Assembly: GCF_902506415.1 (NCBI RefSeq)
Contig: NZ_LR733275.1
Location: forward strand, 2,519,795 to 2,583,794
Length of the DNA: 64,000 nucleotides
Source: Massilia sp. 9I
Lineage (GTDB): Bacteria > Pseudomonadota > Gammaproteobacteria > Burkholderiales > Burkholderiaceae_D
Direction: 5' to 3'
Shown: positions 17,662-26,557 of the stretch, piece by piece
Layout of the letters: the number at the start of each line of letters is the position of its first letter
Position numbering within the stretch: the stretch's first letter is position 1
Notes under the pieces: generated by a model
Databases searched by the model: none
What the model saw: the letters and a program-made list of their open reading frames with translations, nothing else
Told to the model about the DNA's origin: nothing
Program-made: the position numbers and the translations under genes

Positions 17662-18267
17662 ATGAAGCGCACCATCGCACTTTCGCTGTTTGCCGCCGGC
17701 CTCGCACTGCACGGCAGTGCCTTTGCCGAAGCCGTGGTCGGCCAGCCCGCCCCCGTCTTCAAGGGCGTCGACGCCGCCGGCAAGCCGGTATCGCTGGACC
17801 AGTACAAGGGCAAGTACGTGGTGCTCGAATGGGTCAACCCGGAGTGCCCCTTCGTGAAGAAGCATTACGACAGCGGCAACATGCCCACCACCCAGAAGTA
17901 CGCCGTCGACAAGGGCGTAGTCTGGCTGGCCGTGAGCACCAGCGCCGACGGCGACCGCGCCGGCAAGTCGGCCGCCATCAGCGACTGGGTGAAGTCGAAG
18001 AAGGCCATGCCCACCGCGACCATCATGGACACGGGCGGCGCCATCGGCCGCGCCTACGGCGCCCGCACCACCCCGCACATGTACCTGATCGACCCGAGCG
18101 GAAAGCTGGTGTATGCAGGCGCGATCGACAGCAAGCCGACCGCCAACCCGGCCGACATCAAGGGCGCCACCAACTACATGGTGCAGGCGATCGACGAATC
18201 GCTCGCGGGCAAGCCGCTGAGCCAGGCAAGCACCAAGCCTTACGGCTGCTCGGTCAAATACGGCTGA
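17662..18267 (+). CDS. Secreted thioredoxin-fold protein (AhpC/redoxin type)
   Basis: A 201-residue exported redoxin. The signal peptide ends at AFA (residue 22). The thioredoxin-fold core is recognisable from VGQPAPVFKGVDAAGKPV and VVLEWVNPECPFVKKHY. It has one active-site Cys (Cys62 in ECPFVKK) instead of CxxC, like one-Cys redoxins of the peroxiredoxin-like group. A second Cys occurs only near the C-terminus (YGCSVKYG), so an intramolecular disulfide between them is possible. The cis-Pro loop is TTPHMY. It sits 37 bases after the DsbD-like gene with its own AGGAGG ribosome site, and probably forms a periplasmic thiol or peroxide-defence pair with it. Confidence 0.82.
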   Translation: MKRTIALSLFAAGLALHGSAFAEAVVGQPAPVFKGVDAAGKPVSLDQYKGKYVVLEWVNPECPFVKKHYDSGNMPTTQKYAVDKGVVWLAVSTSADGDRAGKSAAISDWVKSKKAMPTATIMDTGGAIGRAYGARTTPHMYLIDPSGKLVYAGAIDSKPTANPADIKGATNYMVQAIDESLAGKPLSQASTKPYGCSVKYG

Positions 18268-18388
18268 TCCCTTCTACGCATGCGGGGCGGATAATTTATC
18301 GCCCGGTCCGTCGCCGCATGCGGGCGCTGCTATGATGGTCCCCGATGTTTTCAACGAGCGGCAGCGCCGCGATAACCAGGGGATCCGC

Positions 18389-19294
18389 ATGCGTTCTACC
18401 TTCTTCACCCGCCGCAGCCTGCTGGCCGCGGCGGCGTTCAGCCTTACCGCGTTCCTGCCGCTGGCCGAGGCGCTGGCAGCGCCCTTCGAGTCAAGCCGCA
18501 TCACCGTGCGCACCGAGGGCTCCGGTCCCGACGTCATCCTGATCCCCGGTCTGAATTCCTCGCCGCGCGCCTGGGCCTCGACCGTCGCCGCGCTGCCGGG
18601 CTACCGCTACCACCTGGTGCAGGTATCGGGCTTCGCCGGCCAGCCGATCGGCGGCAACAAGGAAGGCAACGTGGCGGCGCCGGTGGCCGACGAGATCGCG
18701 CGCTACATCAAGGAAGCGGGCCTGAAGCAGCCGGCCGTGATCGGCCACTCGATGGGCGGCACCATGGGCATGATGCTGGCGGCGCGCTATCCGGACGCGC
18801 TCTCGCGCCTGATGGTGGTCGACATGGTCCCCTATCTCGGCACCTTCTTCGCCGGCCCCGGCGCCCCGGCGGAAAAGGTCGAGGCAGTGGCCAACGCCAC
18901 CATGGCCGGCATCCGCAACGCCACGCCGGAACAGCGCTCGGCCAACACCAGCGCCACCATCGCCGGCATGGTCAACACCGAATCGATGCGCGCCGGCGCC
19001 ATCGCCGACTCGGCCGCCAGCGACCTCGATGTCAGCAGCCGCGCCTACCGCGAGCTGATCGTCACCAACCTGATCCCGGAGCTGGGGAAAATCACCAAGC
19101 CGGTGACGGTGCTCTACGTGCAGCCGAAGAGCGTGCCGATCCCGGCCGAGCAGTTCGACTACGTCTACAAGAGCGCCTACGCGCCGGTGAAGTCGCTGAC
19201 CCTGAAACGCATCCCCGACAGCGCCCACTTCATCATGTGGGACCAGCCGCAGCGCTTCCAGAGCGAAGTGAAGGCCTTCCTGGCCGCACCTTGA
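18389..19294 (+). CDS. Exported alpha/beta hydrolase
   Basis: The 301-residue product carries a signal sequence with RR (TRRSLLAAAAFSLTAF) that could be Tat- or Sec-type, cleaved near ALA (residue 30). The fold markers are HG-loop-like LIPGLNSSP, nucleophile elbow GHSMGG with Ser121, and a late His in IPDSAHFIMWDQP that completes the triad. Oxyanion and cap features do not reveal the substrate; esterase or lactonase activity is possible. Start 18389 is preferred over 18332 because the signal peptide follows directly and a GGGGA stretch precedes it. The gene ends 10 bases from the convergent DUF1622 gene. Confidence 0.8.
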   Translation: MRSTFFTRRSLLAAAAFSLTAFLPLAEALAAPFESSRITVRTEGSGPDVILIPGLNSSPRAWASTVAALPGYRYHLVQVSGFAGQPIGGNKEGNVAAPVADEIARYIKEAGLKQPAVIGHSMGGTMGMMLAARYPDALSRLMVVDMVPYLGTFFAGPGAPAEKVEAVANATMAGIRNATPEQRSANTSATIAGMVNTESMRAGAIADSAASDLDVSSRAYRELIVTNLIPELGKITKPVTVLYVQPKSVPIPAEQFDYVYKSAYAPVKSLTLKRIPDSAHFIMWDQPQRFQSEVKAFLAAP

Positions 19295-19304
19295 GACGAC
19301 GGGG

Positions 19305-19703
19305 TCAGCGGCCTGTCGCCGCCCCCTTTTCCGCGCGGGCGTCCCCCTCGTCCGCGCTCTCTTCCCTGATTTCCTTGCTGAGGAAGTAGTTCAGCGTGGT
19401 GCGGATCACCGCGATCGCGGCCAGCTTGCCGATCCGGTCCCAGGTCGGCGCCACCGCGGTCGACAGGATATCGGCGGCCAGCTGCAGTTCCAGCGCCAGG
19501 GTCAGGTAACGCGCAAAGGCCAGGCGGATCGGCGTGAAGCTGCCGCCGCGCGCGAACAGCAAGTGGCGCACCAGCGCCAGCACGACCACCACCAGCCCGG
19601 CCGCGATCACGATGGCGCCGAGCGCCTCGACCGCCAGGCGCAGCCACTCGACGCTGGCGCGCACCTGCTCCTCGGCCTGGCCGAACAGGCTGCCCGGCTC
19701 CAT
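19305..19703 (-). CDS. DUF1622 membrane protein
   Basis: The 132-residue protein has three hydrophobic segments, including ALGAIVIAAGLVVVVLALV, and the family core FTPIRLAFARYLTLALELQLAADILSTAV and IRTTLNYFLSKEI, here described by residues about 57-110. This matches the DUF1622 family of small inner-membrane proteins of unknown function. It is convergent with the hydrolase and divergent from the alcohol-dehydrogenase operon, so it appears to be transcribed alone. Confidence 0.75.
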   Translation of the reverse strand: MEPGSLFGQAEEQVRASVEWLRLAVEALGAIVIAAGLVVVVLALVRHLLFARGGSFTPIRLAFARYLTLALELQLAADILSTAVAPTWDRIGKLAAIAVIRTTLNYFLSKEIREESADEGDARAEKGAATGR

Positions 19704-19877
19704 CAGCGCAGCACCACGCTGCAGGGCAGCATGGTGACCCTCGTCAAACCTGTCAATTTCATCTCATCTCCCCCATCGTTTGCGCGACAAAGCATAGCCA
19801 ATTTGCGCATTCTGCCGCGTCCATTTGCTCAGCTGATCTGTGCGCCGATTTCGCTAGGCGCTTGGTATAAAGACATC

Positions 19878-21677
19878 ATGAATACTTCTTTTAATGGGTC
19901 GCTCTTGTGGTCCCGGCGCGCGGCGCGGACCGCCCTCCTGGCGCTGGCCTGCGCCGCCCCCTGCGCCCATGGCGCGGCGCCAGCTGCCGCCGACGGCGAA
20001 TGGCCGATGGCGGCGCGCGATTACGCGAGCACGCGTTTCAGTGGGCTGAACCAGATCACGCCCGCCAACATCAAGGGACTGCAGGTCGCCTTCACCTTTT
20101 CGGTCGGCGTCGACCGCGGACAGGAAGCCGCACCGATCGTGGTCGGTAGCACCATGTACGTGGTGGCGCCCTTCCCGAACTACCTGTATGCGCTCGATCT
20201 GTCCAAGCCGGGCGCGCCCCTGAAATGGAAATTCTCGCCGCACCCGAACCCGGGCGCCCAGGGCGTGGCCTGCTGCGACGTGGTCAACCGCGGCGTGGCC
20301 TACCACGAGGGCCGCATCTACATGAACACCCTGGACGGCCAGACCATCGCGGTGGACGCGGCCAGCGGCAAGGAAGCCTGGCGCACCAAGCTGGGCGACA
20401 TCAACAAGGGCGAGACCATCACCATGGCGCCGATCGTCGTCAAGGGCAAGGTCCTGGTGGGGAACAGTGGCGGCGAGTACGGCGTGCGCGGCTGGCTGGT
20501 GGCGCTGGACGCCGCCAGCGGCAAGGAAGCCTGGCGCGCCTGGAGCACGGGGCCGGACAGCGAGGTCCTGATCGGGCCCGACTTCAAGCCCTACTACGCC
20601 TCCGACAAGGGCAAGGACCTGGGCGTGAAGACCTGGCCGCCCGGCGCCTGGAAAATCGGCGGCGGCAACGTGTGGGGCTGGATCTCCTACGACCCGCAGG
20701 CCGACCTCATTTATTACGGCACCGCCAATCCCGGCCCCTGGAATCCGGAACAGCGCCCCGGCGACAACAAGTGGACCGCCGGGATCTTCGCGCGCGACCC
20801 CGACACCGGCCAAGCGCGCTGGTTCTACCAGTGGAGCCCGCACGACCTGCACGACTACGACGGCGTCAACGAGAACATCCTGCTCGACATGCCCTACAAG
20901 GGCGCCCAGCGCAAGCTCCTGGTGCACCCGGACCGCAACGGCTACGTCTACGTGATGGACCGGCTCAGCGGCCAGGTACTGAGCGCCGAGCCCTTCTCCA
21001 CCATCACCGCCACCGAAGGCGTGGACCTCGCTACGGGCAAGCTGAAATACAACCCGAAGAAGCAGCCCCGCGTCGGCCAGGCCGTGCGCGAGATCTGTCC
21101 CGCTTCGCCGGGCGCCAAGGACTGGCAGCCCTCGGCCTGGTCGCCGCGCACGGGCCTGCTCTACATCCCGCACCAGAACCTGTGCCAGGACGCGGCCACC
21201 TACGACGTCTCCTACATCGCCGGCACGCCTTTCGTCGGCCTGGACAACAAGATCTATCCGGCGCCCGGCAAACCGCGCGGCGAACTGACCGCCTGGGACG
21301 TCGCCAACGGCCGCGCCAGATGGTCGGTACCGGAACGCTTCCCGGTCTGGTCCGGCGCCCTGGCCACCGCCGGCGACGTGGTGTTCTACGGGACCATGGA
21401 CGGCTGGTTCAAGGCAGTAGACGCGCGCGACGGCAAGCCGCTGTGGCAGTTCAAGGTGGGCTCCGGCATCATCGGGCAGCCGATGACTTACCGCGGCCCG
21501 GACGGCAAGCAGTACGTGGCGGTGCTGTCGGGCGTGGGCGGCTGGGCCGGCGCAATCGTCGTGGGCGACCTCGACCCGCGCGACAGTACCGCCGCATCGG
21601 GCTTCGTCAACGTCATGCGCGACCTGCCGCAGCACACCGGGAAAGGAGGCATGCTGTATGTGTTCGCGCTCCCGTAA
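19878..21677 (+). CDS. PQQ-dependent alcohol dehydrogenase with lanthanide-type DxD motif
   Basis: A 599-residue periplasmic quinoprotein of the methanol/ethanol dehydrogenase family. It oxidises alcohols and passes electrons to cytochrome c. The signal peptide ends near AHG. Beta-propeller repeats show the W-motifs (ALDAASGKEAWRAW and similar). The vicinal disulfide Cys132-Cys133 (VACCDVV) lies over PQQ. The catalytic region HDYDGVNE has Asp326 and Asp328: the extra Asp two residues after the catalytic Asp is the mark of lanthanide-using XoxF/ExaF enzymes and is Ala or Thr in calcium enzymes. The ribosome site is weak, and a TATAAA at 19866-19871 lies very close to the ATG. First gene of an operon that reaches 28145. 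Confidence 0.9.
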   Translation: MNTSFNGSLLWSRRAARTALLALACAAPCAHGAAPAAADGEWPMAARDYASTRFSGLNQITPANIKGLQVAFTFSVGVDRGQEAAPIVVGSTMYVVAPFPNYLYALDLSKPGAPLKWKFSPHPNPGAQGVACCDVVNRGVAYHEGRIYMNTLDGQTIAVDAASGKEAWRTKLGDINKGETITMAPIVVKGKVLVGNSGGEYGVRGWLVALDAASGKEAWRAWSTGPDSEVLIGPDFKPYYASDKGKDLGVKTWPPGAWKIGGGNVWGWISYDPQADLIYYGTANPGPWNPEQRPGDNKWTAGIFARDPDTGQARWFYQWSPHDLHDYDGVNENILLDMPYKGAQRKLLVHPDRNGYVYVMDRLSGQVLSAEPFSTITATEGVDLATGKLKYNPKKQPRVGQAVREICPASPGAKDWQPSAWSPRTGLLYIPHQNLCQDAATYDVSYIAGTPFVGLDNKIYPAPGKPRGELTAWDVANGRARWSVPERFPVWSGALATAGDVVFYGTMDGWFKAVDARDGKPLWQFKVGSGIIGQPMTYRGPDGKQYVAVLSGVGGWAGAIVVGDLDPRDSTAASGFVNVMRDLPQHTGKGGMLYVFALP

Positions 21678-22482
21678 ATTGGCCGGCCTCCTCGGCCTGG
21701 CCGTTGCCGCATTCGGCGCCGCCCCTGCCGGCGCCTCCGGCCTCGAACTGCGCGTCTGCGCCGAACCCGACAACCTGCCCTATTCGCGGCGCGACGAGAG
21801 CGGCTTCGAGAACCGCATCGCGCGCCTGGTGGCGCAGGACATGGGCGCGACCCTGCGCTACTTCTGGCAGGAGCAGCGCCTCGGCTTCGTGCGCAAGACC
21901 ATGGGCGCCGGCCAATGCGACGTGTTCATCGGCGTGCCCGCCGGCTTCGAGCGCGTGCTGCCTACCCGGCCCTACTACCGCTCGTCCTATGTCGCCGTGC
22001 GGCGCGCCGCCGACGCTCCCTTCGCCTTCGAGGATGCCACGGTGCGCACGCGCCGCATCGGCGTGCAGCTGGTCGGCGACGACCTCGCCGCCAGCCCGCC
22101 CGGCCACGCCCTGGTGCGCGCCGGCGCGGTCGACAACGTCACCGGTTTTCTCGTCTATGGCGAAGGCCCGGCGGCCCAGCGCATGGTCGATGCCGTGGCC
22201 GCAGGCAGCATCGACGTCGCCCTGGTGTGGGGGCCGCAGGCCGGCTGGTACGCACAGCGCAGCGCCGTGCCGCTCGCGCTGCAGCCCCTCGGCCAGCCCC
22301 AGGGCCTGCCGATGCCTTTCAGCTATGCCATCGCAATGGGCGTGCCCAAAGGCGCGAGCGCACTGCGCGACCGGCTCGACGAGATCCTGCAACGGCGCCG
22401 CGCCGACATCGACGCGATCCTCGCCGAGTATGCGGTGCCGCGCAGCGAGCTTGCCGCCGTCGCCGAAGGAGCGCGGCCATGA
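21658..22482 (+). CDS. MxaJ/XoxJ-type periplasmic protein associated with quinoprotein dehydrogenase
   Basis: The 274-residue exported protein has a solute-binding-protein fold. Its opening ELRVCAEPDNLPYSRRDESG and the later QCDVFIGVPAGFERVLPTRPYYRSSYV are typical of the quinoprotein-dehydrogenase-associated family that includes MxaJ and XoxJ. Those proteins help to mature or activate the dehydrogenase rather than feed an ABC transporter. The gene overlaps the dehydrogenase by 20 bases. Its own AGGAGG site lies inside the upstream coding sequence, and it overlaps the following cytochrome gene by ATGA. Confidence 0.85.
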   Translation: MCSRSRKLAGLLGLAVAAFGAAPAGASGLELRVCAEPDNLPYSRRDESGFENRIARLVAQDMGATLRYFWQEQRLGFVRKTMGAGQCDVFIGVPAGFERVLPTRPYYRSSYVAVRRAADAPFAFEDATVRTRRIGVQLVGDDLAASPPGHALVRAGAVDNVTGFLVYGEGPAAQRMVDAVAAGSIDVALVWGPQAGWYAQRSAVPLALQPLGQPQGLPMPFSYAIAMGVPKGASALRDRLDEILQRRRADIDAILAEYAVPRSELAAVAEGARP

Positions 22483-22994
22483 AGCGCGCGTTTGCATTCC
22501 TCGCTACCGTGCTGGTCCTGGCGGGCTGCTACCGCGAACAGCGTCCGGTGAAGGCGCCGCCGGCCGCCTCCGGCGTGGCCGACCGTTCCTACGCGGCCCG
22601 CGAAGACACGGCGGTCGTCAACCGCTACGAGGAGAACGCCTTTGCGGTCTCGCAGGGCAAGACCTGGTTCCGGGCCTATAACTGCAATGGCTGCCATGCC
22701 TCCGGCGGCGGCAACAGCGGCCCGGCCCTGATGGACGCCACCTGGCGCTACGGGTCCGACCCGGCCAGCATCTTTACCAGCATCGCGGCCGGGCGGCCGA
22801 ACGGCATGCCGGCCTTCGGCAAGCGCGTCCCGGAAGACCAGATCTGGCAGCTGGTCGCCTACGTGCGCTCGATGAGCGGACAATTGTCGGGCAGCGTGGC
22901 GCCCTCGCGCAGCGACAGCCTGTATCCGGGCGAACCGGAATCGCGGCGCGAGCCGGAGCAGCCCAAGGGCGAAGCGCCGCCGGCGGAGCGCTGA
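22479..22994 (+). CDS. Cytochrome c lipoprotein, probable dehydrogenase electron acceptor
   Basis: The 171-residue lipoprotein (LAGC, lipid Cys17) has one haem-binding motif CNGCH (69-73) and distal-ligand candidates in NGMPAF (Met) near residue 108. Its family pattern, YNCNGCHASGGGNSGPALMD followed by WRYG and GRPNGMPAFG, is typical of cytochromes encoded beside PQQ dehydrogenases. The C-terminal 35 residues are a low-complexity Pro/Glu tail. Position between the dehydrogenase and oxidase subunit II suggests that it carries electrons from PQQ to the oxidase while anchored to the membrane. ATGA overlap with the gene before, two bases from the gene after. Confidence 0.85.
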   Translation: MKRAFAFLATVLVLAGCYREQRPVKAPPAASGVADRSYAAREDTAVVNRYEENAFAVSQGKTWFRAYNCNGCHASGGGNSGPALMDATWRYGSDPASIFTSIAAGRPNGMPAFGKRVPEDQIWQLVAYVRSMSGQLSGSVAPSRSDSLYPGEPESRREPEQPKGEAPPAER

Positions 22995-22996
22995 GC

Positions 22997-24016
22997 ATGC
23001 GCGCCACGGTTCTTCCTTGCCTGCTGTTCGCCGCCGCACCCGCCCTGGCGCAGACGCCCGCCCAGAGCGCGCTGCGGCCGACCGGCATCCAGGCCGAACA
23101 CATCGGCTGGCTGTGGAACCTGACCCTGGGGATCTGCACGCTGGTCTTCCTCGCTGTGGTCGCCGCATGCCTAGTGGCCCTGCGGCGCGCGCCCAAGGAT
23201 GGCGCGGGCCATACGCCCGACCTGGATTCGCTGGTGCGCCCCGAGCGCCGCATCCACCGCACGATAGGCTGGGCGGTGGGGGTGTGCACCGTGCTGCTGC
23301 TGGTCCTGCTGGCCGCCGACGTGTTCACCAGCCGCGCGCTGGCCAGGATGCCCCTGAAGAACGCCGTCAACATCGAACTGGTCGGCCACCAGTGGTGGTG
23401 GGAGGCGCGCTACCAGTTCGCGGACACCTCGCTCAATTTCAGCACCGCCAACGAACTGCACATCCCGGTCGGACGCCCGGTCGTGATCAGCCTGCGCAGC
23501 ATCGACGTCATCCATTCGCTGTGGATCCCGAACCTGCACGGCAAGCGCGACCTGATTCCCGGCCGCACCGCCCTGCTGCGCCTGCGCGCCGACCGGGCCG
23601 GCGTCTACCGCGGCCAGTGCGCCGAATTCTGCGGCCTGCAGCACGCCAAGATGGCGCTCGAAGTGATGGCCGAGCCGCCGGCGCAATACGAGGCCTGGGC
23701 GGCGCGCCAGCGCCAGCCGGCGCACGAGCCGGCGGATCAGCTCAGCCTGCGCGGGCGCGCGGTCTTCGAAGATGGCACCTGCATCATGTGCCACACGGTG
23801 AACGGCACCATCGCCCAGGGCAAGCTCGGCCCCGACCTGACCCACCTGGGCAGCCGCCGGACCATCGCGGCCGGCATGTTCCCGAACAATCGCGGATTCT
23901 TGAGTGGCTGGATCGCCGACCCGCATTCGATGAAGGAGGGTGTGAACATGCCTGCCAACGCCCTCGCACCCGACGACCTGCAGGCGCTGGCCGCCTATCT
24001 GGAGAGCCTCAAATGA
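22997..24016 (+). CDS. coxB: Cytochrome c oxidase subunit II with fused cytochrome c domain
   Basis: A 339-residue caa3-type subunit II. The signal peptide (PALAQ) is followed by two membrane helices (about 35-60 and 90-115), the aromatic stretch GHQWWWEARY, and the CuA site with Cys208-AEF-Cys212, His216 and Met219. A C-terminal cytochrome c domain with CIMCH (262-266) and an MPANAL Met ligand is fused, so the complex can take electrons directly from soluble or lipid-anchored cytochromes. The gene overlaps subunit I by ATGA. Confidence 0.92.
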   Translation: MRATVLPCLLFAAAPALAQTPAQSALRPTGIQAEHIGWLWNLTLGICTLVFLAVVAACLVALRRAPKDGAGHTPDLDSLVRPERRIHRTIGWAVGVCTVLLLVLLAADVFTSRALARMPLKNAVNIELVGHQWWWEARYQFADTSLNFSTANELHIPVGRPVVISLRSIDVIHSLWIPNLHGKRDLIPGRTALLRLRADRAGVYRGQCAEFCGLQHAKMALEVMAEPPAQYEAWAARQRQPAHEPADQLSLRGRAVFEDGTCIMCHTVNGTIAQGKLGPDLTHLGSRRTIAAGMFPNNRGFLSGWIADPHSMKEGVNMPANALAPDDLQALAAYLESLK

Positions 24017-25938
24017 GTATCGACGCCGCCGACAGCGCGTTCCCCCGCCTGCCGCCGCACGAGGCTGCAACGCTGGAGCGGACCTGGAGCGACCCACCCG
24101 GCGTCTATGGCTGGTTCTCCGCGGTCAACCACAAGACCGTCAGTCTGCGCTTCATGATCGTGACCTTCGGCTTTTTCGTCGCCGGCGGCATCCTGGCCCT
24201 GATCATGCGGCTGCAGCTGGCCAAGCCCGATAACACTCTGGTCAAGCCGGACTTCTACAACCAGCTGTTCACCATGCACGGCAGCACCATGATGTTCCTG
24301 TTCGCCGTGCCGGTGATGCAGGCCGTCGCGATGTACCTAGTGCCGCTGATGATCGGTGCGCGCAGCGTGGCCTTCCCGCGCATGAACGCCTTCGCATTCT
24401 GGATCTTCACCTTCGGCGGGCTGATGCTGTACATCGCCTTCTTCCTCGACATCGGCCCCGACGTCGGCTGGTTCGCCTATGTTCCGCTGGCCGGGCCGCA
24501 GTTCTCGCCCGGCAAGCGCGTCGACTTCTGGGCGCAGATGATCACCTTCACCGAAACCGCGTCCCTGATGGAGGCGATCATCCTGATCACCACCATCCTC
24601 AAGATGCGCGCGCCCGGCATGACCCTGAACCGCATGCCGCTGTTCGTCTGGACCATGCTGGTGACCTCCTTCATGGTGCTGTTCGCGATGCCGGCCGTGA
24701 TGCTGGCCAGTACCGCCCTGATCACCGACCGCCTGGTCGGCACCCACTTCTACAACCCAGCGGAAGGCGGCGACGCGGTATTGTGGCAGCACCTGTTCTG
24801 GTTCTTCGGCCACCCCGAGGTCTACCTGATCTTCATCCCGCCGCTCGGCTTCATCTCGAGCATCGTGACCACCTTCGCGCGCCGCCCGGTGGTGGGCTAT
24901 CCGGCCATGGTGCTGGCCCTGATCGCCACCGCCTTCTTCGCCTTCGGCCTGTGGGTGCACCACATGTTCACCGCCAACCTGCCGGAGCTGGGCAAGACCT
25001 TCTTCACCGCGGCCAGCCTGATCATCGCGATCCCGACGGCGGTGCAGATCTTCTGCTGGATCGCCACCCTGTGGAGCGGCCGGCTCGACCTGCGCACACC
25101 GCTGCTGTTCGTGCTGGCCTTCTTCGTGATCCTGCTGCTGGGCGGCCTGACCGGCCTGATGCTGGCCTCGGTCTCGCTCGACACCCAGCTGCACGACAGC
25201 TACTTCGTGGTCGCCCACCTGCATTACGTGCTGCTGGGAGGCGCGGTGTTCCCGCTGTTCGGCGCCTTCTATTACTGGTTCCCCAAATTCACCGGGCGCA
25301 TGCTGAGCGAGCGCCTGGGGCGCTGGAACTTCTGGCTGTTCTTCATCGGCTTCAACGTCGCCTTCTTCCCCATGCACCTGCTGGGCCTCGAGGGCATGCC
25401 GCGCCGCGTGTACGCCTATCCCAAGGAGATGGACTGGGGCGCGATGAACCTCGTCGCCACCCTCGGCGCGGCCATGATTGCCGTGAGCGTGCTGCTCTTC
25501 ATCGTCAACGTGCTGCGCAGCCGGCGCCACGGCGAGCTGGCAGGGAGCGACCCGTGGCAGGCCGGCACCCTCGAATGGAGCGTGGCCTCGCCTCCGCCGG
25601 CCGGCAATTTCGAGCTGGTGCCGGTGGTGCATGGCCGCTATCCGCTCTGGCTGCCGCGCCGCACGCCCGCCTACGTGACGGGCCTCACCAGCGAGCACCG
25701 CGAAGTCCTGGTGACCTCGGTGGCCGACGCGGAACTCGACCACCGCCTGTGGCTGCCCAAATCCTCGCCCTGGCCCTTCCTGGCGGCGCTCGCCACCACC
25801 GCCTTCTTCGTGGGCAGCATCTTCACGCCCTGGGCGGTGGTCTGGGGCGCCATTCCGGTTGCGATCGCCGCCACCGTCTGGTTCTGGCCGAGCAAGTCGA
25901 CCACCGAGAAGCGTACTGCCAGCGAGGTGCGGCCATGA
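24013..25938 (+). CDS. ctaD: Cytochrome c oxidase subunit I, extended form
   Basis: The 641-residue haem-copper oxidase catalytic subunit is about 100 residues longer than common subunit I. The CuB and cross-linked Tyr region is HPEVY (His267, Tyr271) with Glu269 of the D-channel as in A-type oxidases. His316-His317 complete CuB, and His402/His404 ligate the haems. The extra C-terminal region (after about 540) adds hydrophobic helices (FLAALATTAFFVGSIF and AVVWGAIPVAIAATVWFW), as in caa3-type enzymes where subunit I has taken over helices from subunit III. Proton-pumping terminal oxidase of the inner membrane. ATGA overlaps at both ends. Confidence 0.92.
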   Translation: MSIDAADSAFPRLPPHEAATLERTWSDPPGVYGWFSAVNHKTVSLRFMIVTFGFFVAGGILALIMRLQLAKPDNTLVKPDFYNQLFTMHGSTMMFLFAVPVMQAVAMYLVPLMIGARSVAFPRMNAFAFWIFTFGGLMLYIAFFLDIGPDVGWFAYVPLAGPQFSPGKRVDFWAQMITFTETASLMEAIILITTILKMRAPGMTLNRMPLFVWTMLVTSFMVLFAMPAVMLASTALITDRLVGTHFYNPAEGGDAVLWQHLFWFFGHPEVYLIFIPPLGFISSIVTTFARRPVVGYPAMVLALIATAFFAFGLWVHHMFTANLPELGKTFFTAASLIIAIPTAVQIFCWIATLWSGRLDLRTPLLFVLAFFVILLLGGLTGLMLASVSLDTQLHDSYFVVAHLHYVLLGGAVFPLFGAFYYWFPKFTGRMLSERLGRWNFWLFFIGFNVAFFPMHLLGLEGMPRRVYAYPKEMDWGAMNLVATLGAAMIAVSVLLFIVNVLRSRRHGELAGSDPWQAGTLEWSVASPPPAGNFELVPVVHGRYPLWLPRRTPAYVTGLTSEHREVLVTSVADAELDHRLWLPKSSPWPFLAALATTAFFVGSIFTPWAVVWGAIPVAIAATVWFWPSKSTTEKRTASEVRP

Positions 25939-26555
25939 GCGAGCTGAGGAAAGAAGGCCGGCAGTCCGAGGCGCTCGACGTCTGTCACCTGCCCACCTTC
26001 GCCTTCGGCCAGCGCAGCCCCATGTGGTGGGGCACCATGGGCCTGATCGCGATCGAGACCACGGTGTTCGCGCTGGTCGTGATGAGCTATTTCTATCTGC
26101 GCAGCCATGCCAGCGTGTGGCCGATGAGCCGCTTCGCGCCCGAGCTGGTCTGGGGCACCGTGAATACCGGGATCATGCTGTTCAGTGCCCTGCCCAACTG
26201 GTACGCCAAGCGCGCCAGCGAGCGCCTCGATCTCAAGGGCGTGCGCATCGGCCTGATCCTGTGCATGCTGTTCTCGGCAGCCTTCCTGGGCGTGCGCGTC
26301 ATGGAATTCACCGCCCTGAACACGCGCTGGGACAGCAACGCCTACGGCTCCGTGGTCTGGATGCTGCTCGGCCTGCACACCGTGCACCTGGTCACCGACA
26401 CCTACGACACCCTGGTGCTGACGGTGCTGATGCACACCGGCCCGCTCGAAGGCAAGCGTTACGTCGACGTGAGCGAGAACTGCGCCTACTGGTACTTCGT
26501 CATCTTCAGCTGGATACCGATCTATGCCGTCATCTATTGGGGAGCACGCATCTGA
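25935..26555 (+). CDS. Cytochrome c oxidase subunit III, short form
   Basis: The 206-residue membrane protein matches subunit III (WWGTMGLIAIETTVFALVV, LGLHTVHLVTDTYDT, then VSENCAYWYFVIFSWIPIY). It has about five helices, two fewer than classical seven-helix subunit III, consistent with the longer subunit I. It overlaps the subunit I stop by ATGA. A stabilising role for the oxidase is expected. Confidence 0.88.
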   Translation: MSELRKEGRQSEALDVCHLPTFAFGQRSPMWWGTMGLIAIETTVFALVVMSYFYLRSHASVWPMSRFAPELVWGTVNTGIMLFSALPNWYAKRASERLDLKGVRIGLILCMLFSAAFLGVRVMEFTALNTRWDSNAYGSVVWMLLGLHTVHLVTDTYDTLVLTVLMHTGPLEGKRYVDVSENCAYWYFVIFSWIPIYAVIYWGARI

Positions 26556-26557
26556 AT

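Noticed and set aside
18284-18304. AT-centred inverted repeat GATAA-T-TTATC with GC flanks after the redoxin gene considered as a terminator
   Set aside because: The stem is broken by a mismatch and there is no T-tract.
24337-25743. A 468-codon minus-strand frame opposite oxidase subunit I
   Set aside because: Composition is that of an antisense shadow (His/Gln/Glu-rich) and all recognisable residues belong to the + strand oxidase.
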